Part shown: positions 6,888 through 15,083 of the stretch, in pieces
Position numbering within the stretch: position 1 is the first letter of the stretch
How the letters are laid out: the number at the start of each line of letters is the position of its first letter
From: a virus
Direction: 5' to 3' (one strand)
Virus record (IMG/VR): IMGVR_UViG_3300033571_011046
Location: 1-31,633 of that record
DNA length: 31,633 nucleotides
Notes under the pieces: generated by a model
Database searches by the model: none
What the model saw: the letters and a program-made list of their open reading frames with translations, nothing else
Told to the model about the DNA's origin: nothing
Translations under genes and position numbers: made by a program

Positions 6888-7469
6888 CTAAGTCACATTA
6901 TCATATACCTCGCATGTCAAAGTTTCATTCTCTTTAATATAAATGCTGCCAATCTCACCTATATCTAACAAGTCATTGATATCAATTCCATAATGTTTAG
7001 ATACATATTCAATTGGAGTCAACCTATCTAATAAATCAACTTTAGTATCAGGGTAGAGTGTACTATAGATATTTATAGATATTTGATTTTTATTAAATAA
7101 ATGATACTTTTGAATGCAACTCTTTGCCTCCTTTGAAAATTTAGAATATTTACCGGATAGAAACATATTTATATCAATAGCCCATTCAGAGATATCAAGA
7201 ATAAATACAGTGCTATCTTCATTATCATAACTCTCCATAAGATATCCTTTCTTATCTAATACTGGGAATATCTCTTTTCTACAATATTCTAGGAAATCAT
7301 TATAGTCTTTCCATTTATAAACAACAGTCAATTTAAAGTCCTCTATACTATTATCTTTCCAGAATAGATAGGACCTTATTTCATATGTGCTCTCTTTCTT
7401 TAATCCAGTTAATGGAAGAATGAAGGAGTCTGCCTTACTTGAATAGTCTTTCTTTAATAGTTCTATCAT
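6888..7469 (-). CDS. Hypothetical 193-aa protein
   Basis: The product has 193 residues and no recognised family. It begins MIELLKKDYSSKADSFILP and has several beta-type stretches (STYEIRSYLFW, FKLTVVYKW) with aromatic and acidic segments. It ends with a short hydrophobic strand-rich tail (GEIGSIYIKENETLTCEVY). There is no signal peptide, membrane span or cysteine cluster. It starts one base after the stop of the HNH-like gene, so it is part of the recA-dut-HNH transcription unit. The residue pattern looks like a single globular soluble domain. Function cannot be assigned. Confidence 0.6.
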   Translation of the reverse strand: MIELLKKDYSSKADSFILPLTGLKKESTYEIRSYLFWKDNSIEDFKLTVVYKWKDYNDFLEYCRKEIFPVLDKKGYLMESYDNEDSTVFILDISEWAIDINMFLSGKYSKFSKEAKSCIQKYHLFNKNQISINIYSTLYPDTKVDLLDRLTPIEYVSKHYGIDINDLLDIGEIGSIYIKENETLTCEVYDNVT

Positions 7470-7470
7470 T

Positions 7471-7833
7471 TTAGTCCTTTAGTAAGTTGTTATAGTGCAA
7501 ATCTAACAAATATTCTTTGTATTTTTTTATTCTTGGAGTACTATCTATATTTTTTGTTTTATTAGAATGCACTGATGGATCAAGTATCAGGATATTCTTT
7601 TTAACAAAAGTGTACTCTTTATATTTGCTTTTTTCTAATACATGATCATAACAAGATGTATTATTTCGGTATATGTGCCTAGGTAAAATCTTTCCTGTTT
7701 CATAACAGTAACAATTTCCCTGAGGATCTTCTCTATCATCCCATATATCAAGAAAAAGGGAATGTAACTTTGCAGTTAATTCCCCTTTATCCTGATTTCT
7801 TTTTCTCTGTTTATCAGATATCTTCTTTATCAT
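7471..7833 (-). CDS. HNH-like endonuclease (small phage recombination/repair type)
   Basis: The product has 120 residues. The N-terminus is basic (KKISDKQRKRNQDKGE). A segment with two cysteines (CYCYETGKIL) follows, then CYDHVLEKSKYKEY, KNILILD and VHSNKT. The D-H pair, the N of KNILIL and the later H are arranged as in the beta-beta-alpha metal finger of HNH nucleases, as seen in small phage proteins of the NinG/Rap type. The second His of the usual DHH is Val, and only some structural cysteines are present, so activity is not certain. The start overlaps the dut stop by 4 nt (ATGA), which indicates translational coupling. Its neighbours recA and dut favour a role in DNA recombination or repair. 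Confidence 0.6.
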   Translation of the reverse strand: MIKKISDKQRKRNQDKGELTAKLHSLFLDIWDDREDPQGNCYCYETGKILPRHIYRNNTSCYDHVLEKSKYKEYTFVKKNILILDPSVHSNKTKNIDSTPRIKKYKEYLLDLHYNNLLKD

Positions 7834-8300
7834 GATGTTCCAGTACTTCCAAATCCACCTTCGCCTCTTTCAGTATTTCCAAGTTCTTCAACTTCTTGAA
7901 ATCTTGCTTGGACAACAGGTGTTATTTTTCCTTGTGCAATTCTATCACCTTTCTTGATTTCGTACGCAGGATCAATAAACTTCTCATTTCTGTTATCTAC
8001 AATAATGCATACTTCTCCACGATAATCACTATCAACTGTTCCTGGAGAATTTGCAATTCTTACTGGAGTCTTCAAACTCATTCCTGATCTAGGTACTACT
8101 TGTAATTCATAGCCTTCAGGAATTTCAAATGACAATCCAGTCTTAACAAGAGTAGTTTTTGATGCTTCAATTTTCACATCTTCTATTGCATGAAAATCAA
8201 ATCCTGCAGCTCCATCCGTTTGATATTTAGGAATAACTGCATCAGGGTGTAACTTCTTTACTTTCACTGGAATCAACGTCTTCAAATTTAACTGCTTCAT
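7830..8300 (-). CDS. dut: dUTPase (deoxyuridine 5'-triphosphate nucleotidohydrolase)
   Basis: The product has 156 residues, the usual size of trimeric dUTPases, which hydrolyse dUTP to dUMP and pyrophosphate. All five family motifs are present in order: [36 protein letters not shown] and the C-terminal [11 protein letters not shown]. The enzyme keeps uracil out of DNA and supplies dUMP. The ATG at 8300 lies inside the recA 3' end, an overlap of 59 nt. An in-frame GTG 11 codons later would give a start typical of the family and reduce the overlap, so the exact start is uncertain. The ORF stop overlaps the HNH-like start. The presence of a UDG gene in the same block makes the pair a coherent uracil-exclusion set. 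Confidence 0.95.
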   Translation of the reverse strand: MKQLNLKTLIPVKVKKLHPDAVIPKYQTDGAAGFDFHAIEDVKIEASKTTLVKTGLSFEIPEGYELQVVPRSGMSLKTPVRIANSPGTVDSDYRGEVCIIVDNRNEKFIDPAYEIKKGDRIAQGKITPVVQARFQEVEELGNTERGEGGFGSTGTS

Positions 8301-9363
8301 CTAATACTATTTCTTTGGGGTTATAAGATTCAATTACTTTTTCTCTAATCTCTTCATAAAATGCATCATTTGTTTTAAGGAGACTTACAATATTTGCTTC
8401 TCCCTGTCCAATTTTTGCATCATTATAAGAGTACCAAGATCCTGACTTATTGATAATATTTGCCTCAACTGCAAGTTCAAGAAGTTCAGAATATTTATCA
8501 ATACCTTCACCATACAAAATGTTAAATTCACACTCTCTAAATGGTGGAGACATCTTATTCTTTACAACTTTTACTTTAGTTTTATTACCAATAGTAACAT
8601 CATCATCTCCCATAACTTTCTGATCTTTAGAGAGATATCTTCTAACATCAAGTCTTACAGATGCATAAAACTTAAGTGCGTTACCACCAGTAGTTGTCTC
8701 AGGACTACCAAACATTACACCAATCTTATCACGTAACTGATTGATAAATATAACAAGAGTATTAGTTTTAGCAGCAACTGGAGTAATCTTTCTCATTGCT
8801 TGTGACATCAACAATGCATGTTTACCCATACTACTTTCACCCATGTCTCTTTCAACCTCAGCTTTTGGAACTAATGCTGCAACACTATCAACAACAATTA
8901 CATCAAAGTCTCCAGTTTCACACAATCTCTCTACAACCTCAAGTGCTTGCTCACCATAATCAGGCTGACTAATCTCAAATCTATTAAGATCAATACCTAA
9001 GTTTTCAGCATATCCTATATCAAATGCATGCTCTGCATCTACAAATGCACAGAATGAATTAGGATCTGCTTTGTGAGCTTCTGCAATTAAATGCATAGCA
9101 ATTGTGGTTTTACCTGAAGACTCAGGTCCATAAATCTCTACAATCCTTCCTTTTGGTAGACCTCCAATTCCTATTGCCTTATCAAGGCCAATAGATCCTG
9201 TTGGTACTACATCATGTTTTCTTGGTTTATCTTTTGCACCTATTACAGTGCCTTTGCCAAAGTCTTTTTCAAGTTTCTTTTTTACTTCTTGAATCCTTTG
9301 GATTTTTTCGGAGAGAGCTGTACTCCCAGTCATGTTTTCTACCTGATTTTTTATTCTTGCCAT
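8242..9363 (-). CDS. recA: RecA recombinase (bacterial type)
   Basis: The product has 373 residues, close to cellular RecA (about 350). The Walker A motif GPESSGKT is at 79-86. The MAW-like region includes FVDAEHAFD, and Walker B is [10 protein letters not shown]. The L1/L2 loop regions are recognisable ([34 protein letters not shown] with [16 protein letters not shown] after it). The C-terminus is acidic ([11 protein letters not shown]). It forms ATP-dependent filaments on ssDNA for homologous pairing and probably supports recombination-dependent replication. Many large phages carry UvsX-like proteins instead, so a nearly complete cellular-type RecA is notable. It lies 41 nt after nrdJ and its tail overlaps dut. 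Confidence 0.97.
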   Translation of the reverse strand: MARIKNQVENMTGSTALSEKIQRIQEVKKKLEKDFGKGTVIGAKDKPRKHDVVPTGSIGLDKAIGIGGLPKGRIVEIYGPESSGKTTIAMHLIAEAHKADPNSFCAFVDAEHAFDIGYAENLGIDLNRFEISQPDYGEQALEVVERLCETGDFDVIVVDSVAALVPKAEVERDMGESSMGKHALLMSQAMRKITPVAAKTNTLVIFINQLRDKIGVMFGSPETTTGGNALKFYASVRLDVRRYLSKDQKVMGDDDVTIGNKTKVKVVKNKMSPPFRECEFNILYGEGIDKYSELLELAVEANIINKSGSWYSYNDAKIGQGEANIVSLLKTNDAFYEEIREKVIESYNPKEIVLDEAVKFEDVDSSESKEVTP

Positions 9364-9367
9364 ATTA

Positions 9368-9375
9368 CAAATTTA
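9368..9375 (-). promoter_or_regulatory. Candidate Bacteroidota -7 box in front of recA
   Basis: On the minus strand TAAATTTG matches the Bacteroidota housekeeping -7 consensus TAnnTTTG, four bases before the recA ATG. A TTTTTG lies 13 nt upstream, closer than the usual -33 spacing. If it is used, the transcript would be essentially leaderless. In this A/T-rich DNA the match may be chance. Confidence 0.3.
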
Positions 9376-9404
9376 CAAATTACTGAGTCAAAAACCTAAT
9401 TCTT

Positions 9405-11267
9405 TTAGATATTTATTTCGCAAGCACCACCTGCACAGGCAGCAACTTGACCGAAATCTACATTATCATCAAGCTCTATAACCTTCTGTAAATCAATAGA
9501 TTGTAGTGCACTTACTCTTTTGATATATTCTTCCTCTGTAATATCCTCAAATGGTGCTTGTTTATATGTACCACCAAAATAAGGTAAAACACTTAGTCCA
9601 TTATAATACTCTTTGTTATCCCACATCCACTGTCCTACAATCTGCCATTCATTTTCTTTTACAGAAATTGTAGCACTAACATTATGTGTATTTGCTCCAC
9701 TTATATGACCTGGTTTAACCCATTCCTGAGAAAACTTCTTAACACGCTCTAGTGTATCAAGTGCAGTCTCATTTCTTAGAATTGCTCCTTCAGGTGCTTT
9801 AGTTGGAATTCTAACACATAGTGTATCTTGTGGACGGAGAACATCATCTTCACAAAGCTCAGGATGATTTACCATAAGATAAGCTGCAATAGCTTCATTC
9901 TTGTTAAATCTCATTGTTCTGAGATAATAAGGAGCATGCCAAGCATGTATTCCACTAGCTGTTCCTAAGACAAGAGAAGTAGTACCAGAAGGTTTAATAC
10001 ATGTAACCCTAGCAGCAGGATTAATTCCAATTTGAGCACTAATTCTTCTATTTACTTCAATAGCCTCATTTGCAGCCTCAGTTAAATCATACTTCATTAC
10101 CTCTCCAGACGCAATTCCTGTCATACCAATACCCAAAAGTGCATCTTTTTGAGTTGTTTCTGACCAAATTGGACGGAGATAATGAAAGTCTGTAAAACCT
10201 GCTTGAAGTGTACCAAAGAATGCAGTAGCTTTAACACGTTCATTTAGATCCTTTTGACTAGAGATATCATTAGCATTTACTTCACAAAGATTACAAAATT
10301 GAAAAGCTCTAAGTGCAATCTCACAACAAGGGTTAGTTCCCCATTCAAGATCATTAGTCCAATAGATACCAGGTTCACCAGATCCAGAAGCTTCAATTCT
10401 CTTCCAAAGATTAAAAAAATCTTCTTCTGTAATACTTCCTCTTAACAAAACAGCAGAGTTGTTAGCTCTTCCACGCTGTTCATTTAGCTCCCACCAATTT
10501 CCATACTTACAAGTGATCATTTCTTCATCATCATGACTGAACAGAGAAATAATAGCTGATCTGCGAATGCCGCCAGAAAGTACAGAATTAGCAATATGAC
10601 ATAGAATATCATGGCATTCTAAAGGAGATAATTGTTGACCATCTTCTTTTCTCTCCATAATAGAATCAATATGAGCCAAACAAATCTTAAGTGGTTCAGG
10701 TCCAGGAGCTTTACCACCTGCTGTAATCAATCTTGATCCTTTCTTTCTAATAGCTCTAAAGTCAAATCTAGGTTTAGGTCCACCTTTAAAGTAGAATTTC
10801 ATTAATACTTTAACTGCATCTGCCCAGCCCATGATAGAATCCTCAATAAGATAGTTCCTTCTTTTATAAGTCTCTTGTCTCTTAATTGTAGGAAGTTTAG
10901 CAACATGATGCTTCTGTACAGAATATCCTACACCAGAACCTCCTAATAACAAAAACATTGTCTCACTAAAACTATGTAAACTATCTATTGGTAAATATGC
11001 ACAGTTATAACCTCTTGCATTATTAACTTCCATCGCAGCTCCAGCAAATTGGAGTGCTCTCATTGATGGCAGAACCTTCTTCTTTCTGATAAACTTTGCA
11101 ACATTAGTTATAATCTCATCTGCTAAATGAGGATACTTTTCTACTAACATATCTTCATATCTATCTGCTATCTCATCCCAAACTTCTCTTGTCTGGGTCT
11201 CAGGTATGTATTTAGCATACTTACTAAATACTGTAATTTGACTTGCTGCTTGTAATCCTAAATCCAT
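9405..11267 (-). CDS. nrdJ: Class II (adenosylcobalamin-dependent) ribonucleoside-triphosphate reductase
   Basis: The product has 620 residues and reduces ribonucleotides to deoxyribonucleotides using a B12-derived radical. Every catalytic element of the monomeric RTPR family (Lactobacillus leichmannii type) is visible. The redox Cys is C89 (YNCAYL). The NPCCE motif gives the thiyl-radical Cys C314 and E316. The partner Cys is 11 residues later (CNLCEVN). The C-terminal reducing pair is C611/C616 (ACAGGACE). Spacings match the family, but the protein is about 120 residues shorter than the L. leichmannii enzyme, with the reductions in the N-terminal and central parts. No NrdB or activase gene is present, as expected for class II. 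The host must supply cobalamin. The gene starts 38 nt after a terminator-like hairpin. Confidence 0.93.
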   Translation of the reverse strand: MDLGLQAASQITVFSKYAKYIPETQTREVWDEIADRYEDMLVEKYPHLADEIITNVAKFIRKKKVLPSMRALQFAGAAMEVNNARGYNCAYLPIDSLHSFSETMFLLLGGSGVGYSVQKHHVAKLPTIKRQETYKRRNYLIEDSIMGWADAVKVLMKFYFKGGPKPRFDFRAIRKKGSRLITAGGKAPGPEPLKICLAHIDSIMERKEDGQQLSPLECHDILCHIANSVLSGGIRRSAIISLFSHDDEEMITCKYGNWWELNEQRGRANNSAVLLRGSITEEDFFNLWKRIEASGSGEPGIYWTNDLEWGTNPCCEIALRAFQFCNLCEVNANDISSQKDLNERVKATAFFGTLQAGFTDFHYLRPIWSETTQKDALLGIGMTGIASGEVMKYDLTEAANEAIEVNRRISAQIGINPAARVTCIKPSGTTSLVLGTASGIHAWHAPYYLRTMRFNKNEAIAAYLMVNHPELCEDDVLRPQDTLCVRIPTKAPEGAILRNETALDTLERVKKFSQEWVKPGHISGANTHNVSATISVKENEWQIVGQWMWDNKEYYNGLSVLPYFGGTYKQAPFEDITEEEYIKRVSALQSIDLQKVIELDDNVDFGQVAACAGGACEINI

Positions 11268-11305
11268 ATGTATTTTGTTTTTATATTTTGATATTTATAG
11301 AGGCT

Positions 11306-11338
11306 AAAAAAGGAGCCAATATTTCTACTAGCTCCTTT
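11306..11338 (-). terminator. Terminator-like hairpin upstream of nrdJ
   Basis: The stem is AAAGGAGC (11309-11316) with GCTCCTTT (11331-11338). Reading the minus strand it is followed by TTTTTT. It lies 75 nt after the PD-(D/E)XK gene and 38 nt before the nrdJ start. It may end the upstream unit, or act as an attenuator if transcription starts at the box at 11384-11391. Confidence 0.75.
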
Positions 11339-11383
11339 AATATAATGCACGAATTGCCCTAATTATAATATAGGAATTATGTA

Positions 11384-11391
11384 CAAAATTA
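11384..11391 (-). promoter_or_regulatory. Candidate Bacteroidota-type -7 box upstream of the nrdJ hairpin
   Basis: TAATTTTG on the minus strand fits TAnnTTTG and lies within the 146-nt gap before nrdJ, the longest non-coding stretch in the window. It is upstream of the hairpin, so a transcript from here would pass through it before reaching nrdJ. No clear -33 partner was found. Confidence 0.3.
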
Positions 11392-11413
11392 CAAAAATAA
11401 CTTTCATAATTTT

Positions 11414-12556
11414 TTACATTATTTCTTCAGCATAAGATACTTCATCATATGAAATATTTATAGTTAGAGTACCTCCATTTGAGTATACTTCTTTACTACA
11501 ATTCCATATCTCGTTATCTTCTGCCCAAACAATATCAGAAACTAACTCATGAATACCTCTATATTTAGTTCCCCTGTAACTAAAACCATTTAATCCAGAT
11601 AACATATCTTTATCTGTACATCTATAAATAATTGGTCTTCTATTATTTGCAGAAGTATCTCCAACTATAAACTCCATATTATCAATTTTATAATCAGCCA
11701 TACCTTCTTGGGCCTTCCAGTAATTTACAGCTAGAAGATAGAAAGAAGACTGAAGATAATATTGATTTTTAAGATATCCATACTCAAACACTTCATTATC
11801 ATAAGTTGTTTTAAGATCCTTAAGATAAATTGTTTTATTTCCATGATCAATAATCATCATATCAATCTCAGACTTACAATCAATCTTTCTTCCATTAGTT
11901 TCATAAACCCACTCAATTGGAAACTTATAGAAGTGCTCATAATGTTCATCTTCTTCAAATAGTCCTTTAGTAAATGGATCTTCTAACAAACCTTTAGCTA
12001 CTGATACTGCTTTATCTAATAGAGATACTTCTGGAATAACAGTCTTGTTTGTACTATCAAGCAAAGTTTTATAATAATCATAACCTTTGTCGTTAAACTC
12101 AGCTAATATTTTATCATAATCTTTACCGGAAAATTTACCTTGAGCTTGAACTTTTACAATTGCTTCTTTAAACATTGTCTCAAACTCTGTAGTAATTTGT
12201 CCTTCTTCATTTGTATTCTCTAATGTAATATCATATAATATTTCTGCAAGAAGTGCATTTTGTCCAGTGCCTTTTGCTCCAGTATTCAGTGAGAACTTTT
12301 CATCAAATCTATTCTCAAACTCTTCATAGTTACCTTTACATTCTAAAATATAAAAATCTACTATATCACCAATAATAATAGCGGTGCTTGTTTTTCTATC
12401 CTTTCTCTTCTTGCCAAGTTTAAATTCTTCATAAAACTTAACAGGATCACTATCAAACAGTTTTATCATAGATGCATTAAGAGATTTTAGTTCTCTATAA
12501 TTTACATCTGGTTTAATAATACTGTACATCTCCTTAGATTGCTTACCTTTAATCAT
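11414..12556 (-). CDS. PD-(D/E)XK nuclease, RecB/RecE-like exonuclease
   Basis: The product has 380 residues. The N-terminal half is helical, with a possible motif I around IGDIVDFYI (62-70). The nuclease core is SEIDMMIID (D232) followed by IYLKDLKTT (D247, K249) and LQSSFYLLAV (Q269, Y273). This is the D...DxK...QxxxY signature of the RecB/Cas4/RecE-like branch of PD-(D/E)XK nucleases. Such phage proteins degrade or resect DNA ends to make ssDNA for recombinases. Its closeness to recA, and the Sak4-like ATPase and SSB-like protein further upstream, fit a recombination role. It lies 3 nt before the next nuclease gene in transcription order. The assignment to the superfamily is good; the exact family is not fixed. 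Confidence 0.8.
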   Translation of the reverse strand: MIKGKQSKEMYSIIKPDVNYRELKSLNASMIKLFDSDPVKFYEEFKLGKKRKDRKTSTAIIIGDIVDFYILECKGNYEEFENRFDEKFSLNTGAKGTGQNALLAEILYDITLENTNEEGQITTEFETMFKEAIVKVQAQGKFSGKDYDKILAEFNDKGYDYYKTLLDSTNKTVIPEVSLLDKAVSVAKGLLEDPFTKGLFEEDEHYEHFYKFPIEWVYETNGRKIDCKSEIDMMIIDHGNKTIYLKDLKTTYDNEVFEYGYLKNQYYLQSSFYLLAVNYWKAQEGMADYKIDNMEFIVGDTSANNRRPIIYRCTDKDMLSGLNGFSYRGTKYRGIHELVSDIVWAEDNEIWNCSKEVYSNGGTLTINISYDEVSYAEEIM

Positions 12557-12559
12557 AAC

Positions 12560-13210
12560 TTACTTTTTGTTGTTAATAAAAGAAAATACTGTTTTACTTT
12601 TCCATCTAAGAACTCTCTTCTTGCCACTAGGGGTAGTTAAATATTCTTTTGGTGTAAAGGTCTTTTCAAAAAGCTCTTTAACTTTTACTAGATTTATAAA
12701 TAGATCATATTTTTGAAGCATCCACTTTTGATTTAACTTAAATAATCTTTCCATATTATTTCTATCAAAAGGAGGTTTTACCTCAATGTATGTTATATAT
12801 TCTCCATTTACTTCATGTGCAATAAAAGTTTTCTGCATTTTTCCTTGACCTTTTAACCAAAGAATGTTATCTAAGGCTTTCTTATCCCAGTGGATCTCAA
12901 ATTCAGGAGTATAACTATGTCCATGAAGAAGTGTCTGTGTCATTGGTTTACTTGAAACTCTTTTCATCTTCTCTGCATAATGATTTATATATGCATCAGA
13001 CAAAAGATAACTATCAGCTCTCTTTATATCTTTAATATAACCTACAGCCTTTAATTCAAATAACCATTGAAGCATACCCAATTCTTCTAGAGAATCATAT
13101 TCAATTCCTTTATAAGACCCTTTAGTAGCAGACTTTGGTTCTTTTTTTATTGTAGAATTTTTGCTCCTCTTTTTTGCAGAGGTATCATTCTTATTTGTTT
13201 TTCTTCTCAT
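12560..13210 (-). CDS. PD-(D/E)XK endonuclease with basic N-terminal tail
   Basis: The product has 216 residues from the ATG at 13210. The longer frame to 13222 starts at TTG and would overlap the previous gene, so the ATG is preferred. Residues 1-32 are a disordered basic tail (RRKTNKND, AKKRSKN) suited to DNA contact. The core follows the order of TnsA, T7 endonuclease I and related resolvases: helix with E42 (YDSLEELGMLQWLFELK), acidic strand YTPEFEIHW (E103), and strand YIEVKPP with the E143-x-K145 pair. Endonuclease I-like proteins are common in crAss-like phages and cut branched DNA. Here they would complement RecA and the RecE-like exonuclease. A Holliday-junction role is inferred; the nuclease fold is well supported. 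Confidence 0.75.
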   Translation of the reverse strand: MRRKTNKNDTSAKKRSKNSTIKKEPKSATKGSYKGIEYDSLEELGMLQWLFELKAVGYIKDIKRADSYLLSDAYINHYAEKMKRVSSKPMTQTLLHGHSYTPEFEIHWDKKALDNILWLKGQGKMQKTFIAHEVNGEYITYIEVKPPFDRNNMERLFKLNQKWMLQKYDLFINLVKVKELFEKTFTPKEYLTTPSGKKRVLRWKSKTVFSFINNKK

Positions 13211-13211
13211 T

Positions 13212-13922
13212 TTATATATCAATTACAAAATTGTTTTTTTCATATTTCTTCCCTCTGGGAACTTTATATCGAAGTCCGACAATAACTCCTGTTTCATCAA
13301 GGTATCTTTCATCTGTGAGATCACCGTTTATTACTTTATATCCCTGGTATGTCAAAGGTAATGCATTCTTAAATACTGCAGCAACATTTCTACCAGAATC
13401 TAAAAACTTTTTACACTTATCCCAATTATAACCAGAAAAAGAAAAAGTAAAGTGATAATTTTTAGGTACTTTATGTAATAACAGCTTAATATGATCTTTT
13501 GTATAGTCATAAAACTGTATATTAGAAAGAGTCTCAATATCATATCCATAAGTATCAAAATAGTTAACCCAATCTACATCACTTAACAGATTAAGTCTAA
13601 CTGCAGATTGTTTTTTGGACTTATTTAATTTTTGTAACTCATTCCAAAGTTTATCTACAAATGCTTGATTATCATTTACTAGAAACTCTGTCTTTGAAAT
13701 TCTACTCATAACAACATTTGTAAAACCTTGTCTACCAGCATACTGTAAACATTGTGCTCTACACTCTTTAGTTGAGAATTTACAAAGATTTATTTTTTTA
13801 CTATTTGCATCAACTGGTTGGAGAGAGAGGTAATATGTAATCCTCTGATTCTTTGCAGTTTTTGTATTTCCTTTACCTGAAGTTAAAAGTTTTTTCTTTT
13901 CAAATGCTTTTTTATAATCCAT
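13212..13922 (-). CDS. gp88-family phage protein (cysteine-containing, function unknown)
   Basis: The product has 236 residues. The N-terminal half carries features I associate with the phage gene product 88 family: a basic start with TSGKGNTKTAKN, then INLCKFSTKECRAQCLQYAG with C47, C54 and C58, then RISKTEFLV and AVRLNLLSDVDWV. The three close cysteines and the RLN-SD-W segment suggest a metal-binding or enzymatic site, though no reaction is established for the family. The C-terminal half (YHFTFSFSGYNWDKCKKFL, GVIVGLRYKVPRGK) looks like a barrel-type fold. Such proteins occur in many unrelated tailed phages near replication or nuclease genes, as here. It starts 15 nt after a hairpin and ends one base before the next ATG. 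Confidence 0.65.
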   Translation of the reverse strand: MDYKKAFEKKKLLTSGKGNTKTAKNQRITYYLSLQPVDANSKKINLCKFSTKECRAQCLQYAGRQGFTNVVMSRISKTEFLVNDNQAFVDKLWNELQKLNKSKKQSAVRLNLLSDVDWVNYFDTYGYDIETLSNIQFYDYTKDHIKLLLHKVPKNYHFTFSFSGYNWDKCKKFLDSGRNVAAVFKNALPLTYQGYKVINGDLTDERYLDETGVIVGLRYKVPRGKKYEKNNFVIDI

Positions 13923-13937
13923 AAAGATTTTTTATAA

Positions 13938-13963
13938 ACCTACCTCCTTTTACAGAGGTAGGT
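13938..13963 (-). terminator. Intergenic hairpin (weak or atypical terminator)
   Basis: The stem is a perfect nine-base ACCTACCTC (13938-13946) with GAGGTAGGT (13955-13963), and the loop is eight bases. On the minus strand it is followed by TTTATAAAAAAT, not an unbroken T tract, so termination may be weak. It lies 15 nt before the start of the gp88-like gene. Confidence 0.6.
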
Positions 13964-13974
13964 AATTATTATTA

Positions 13975-15030
13975 TTATTTATCATCATCACTATTATCTT
14001 CATCAAAGAAGTCTGACTTAAGTTTTAAAATATATGAAGCATCAGCCATTTCTTCAGTATTTATATTATCTTTCCTCTTAACACTAAACTCTACAATTGA
14101 TGTATCAATACTTAATGATTCAATTAACTTTTGATTTATAATATCCAGCTCATCTTGAGATTTATAATATTCTAATTGCGTCATCCAAAATCTACTATCT
14201 CCAGATATTCTACTATAATAACTTCTACCTTTAACCATGCCAAACTCTTTATTATATTTATTAAGTAGAGCTTTTATTTCAACATTCTTTTTAACCCAAG
14301 ATCTAACATAATCCCAGTGATTATAGATCAACTGAGATATTTTAAATCTATTCTCTTCATAATTATATGCTGTAAGCATTCTTGTAGCAAGATTCATCAT
14401 GTCATTAGTCCTAGATTCTAGCATAGAATCAATCTTCTCAAATGCTTCATCATCCATTAATGCACCATTAGAGTTATTAAGAGCATTTACATCTACATAC
14501 TTTGCATTAGTAGGAGTAAGTAATAATTCTGAAAAATGCTCAATTTGAATTTGTCTTCCCCAGTAAGATGATAAAATATTTATCTTTTTTGTACCAATTA
14601 TTGATATACCATTTGAAGCAAGATATTCTTTTATCTCTTTTGTTTTTGCATGCTCTGTAGATATGTAAGTATTATCACTCAATTTTCTACATGATCTAGT
14701 AGTTAACATACCTAGAGAATCTCTCATCTTACTTTTATCATAAATAATAATATCAGCTTTAGTTTCATCTCTTACTATTTTACAAGTAGGATAAGAGTCT
14801 TTAAACTTCGCTCTTGGAAAAGTAACATCTCCAGAAAAGAAAACTTTTGAATTATCAGGAACTACATTAACAACATTTTTTATAAATCTATCTTCAACAC
14901 TTTTTATAAAAAGCATTTTATCATCAATTACTACTGTTTTATAGGTAGCAGGTCTTGTATATCCATAACTTCCATTAACCCAGGTTCTTTGAAAGTCTGA
15001 ATATTTTACTATTTCTAATTGTTTGTCCAT
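13975..15030 (-). CDS. Hypothetical 351-aa protein
   Basis: The product has 351 residues and no recognised family. An N-terminal part of about 170 residues is alpha/beta (KTVVIDDKMLFIKSVEDRF, VFFSGDVTFPRAKFK, CKIVRDETKADIIIYDK, SNGISIIGTKKINILSSYWG). This looks like a compact Rossmann-like or BRCT-like sensor domain, but no catalytic motif is identifiable. The second half is helical (MLESRTNDMMNLATRMLTAY, YVRSWVKKNVEIKALLNKY). The extreme C-terminus is strongly acidic (DFFDEDNSDDDK), a feature seen in some DNA mimic or protein-interaction tails. It is flanked by hairpins on both sides, so it appears to be expressed as a separate unit between moxR and the gp88-like gene. Function unknown. Confidence 0.65.
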   Translation of the reverse strand: MDKQLEIVKYSDFQRTWVNGSYGYTRPATYKTVVIDDKMLFIKSVEDRFIKNVVNVVPDNSKVFFSGDVTFPRAKFKDSYPTCKIVRDETKADIIIYDKSKMRDSLGMLTTRSCRKLSDNTYISTEHAKTKEIKEYLASNGISIIGTKKINILSSYWGRQIQIEHFSELLLTPTNAKYVDVNALNNSNGALMDDEAFEKIDSMLESRTNDMMNLATRMLTAYNYEENRFKISQLIYNHWDYVRSWVKKNVEIKALLNKYNKEFGMVKGRSYYSRISGDSRFWMTQLEYYKSQDELDIINQKLIESLSIDTSIVEFSVKRKDNINTEEMADASYILKLKSDFFDEDNSDDDK

Positions 15031-15049
15031 AATTTTAATTTAAAAGATT

Positions 15050-15075
15050 AAAAAAGCCCCATATTTCTATGGGGC
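15050..15075 (-). terminator. Strong terminator after the MoxR gene
   Basis: The stem is a perfect eight-base GCCCCATA (15056-15063) with TATGGGGC (15068-15075), with a four-base loop. On the minus strand it is followed by TTTTTT (15055-15050). It ends 19 nt before the ATG of the next gene at 15030, leaving no space for an ordinary promoter plus leader. Confidence 0.88.
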
Positions 15076-15083
15076 AATTGTTA

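Noticed and set aside
13211-13222. Upstream extension of the PD-(D/E)XK endonuclease to 13222
   Set aside because: The codon at 13222 is TTG and would overlap the preceding gene. ATG at 13210 fits the spacing and the basic N-terminus.
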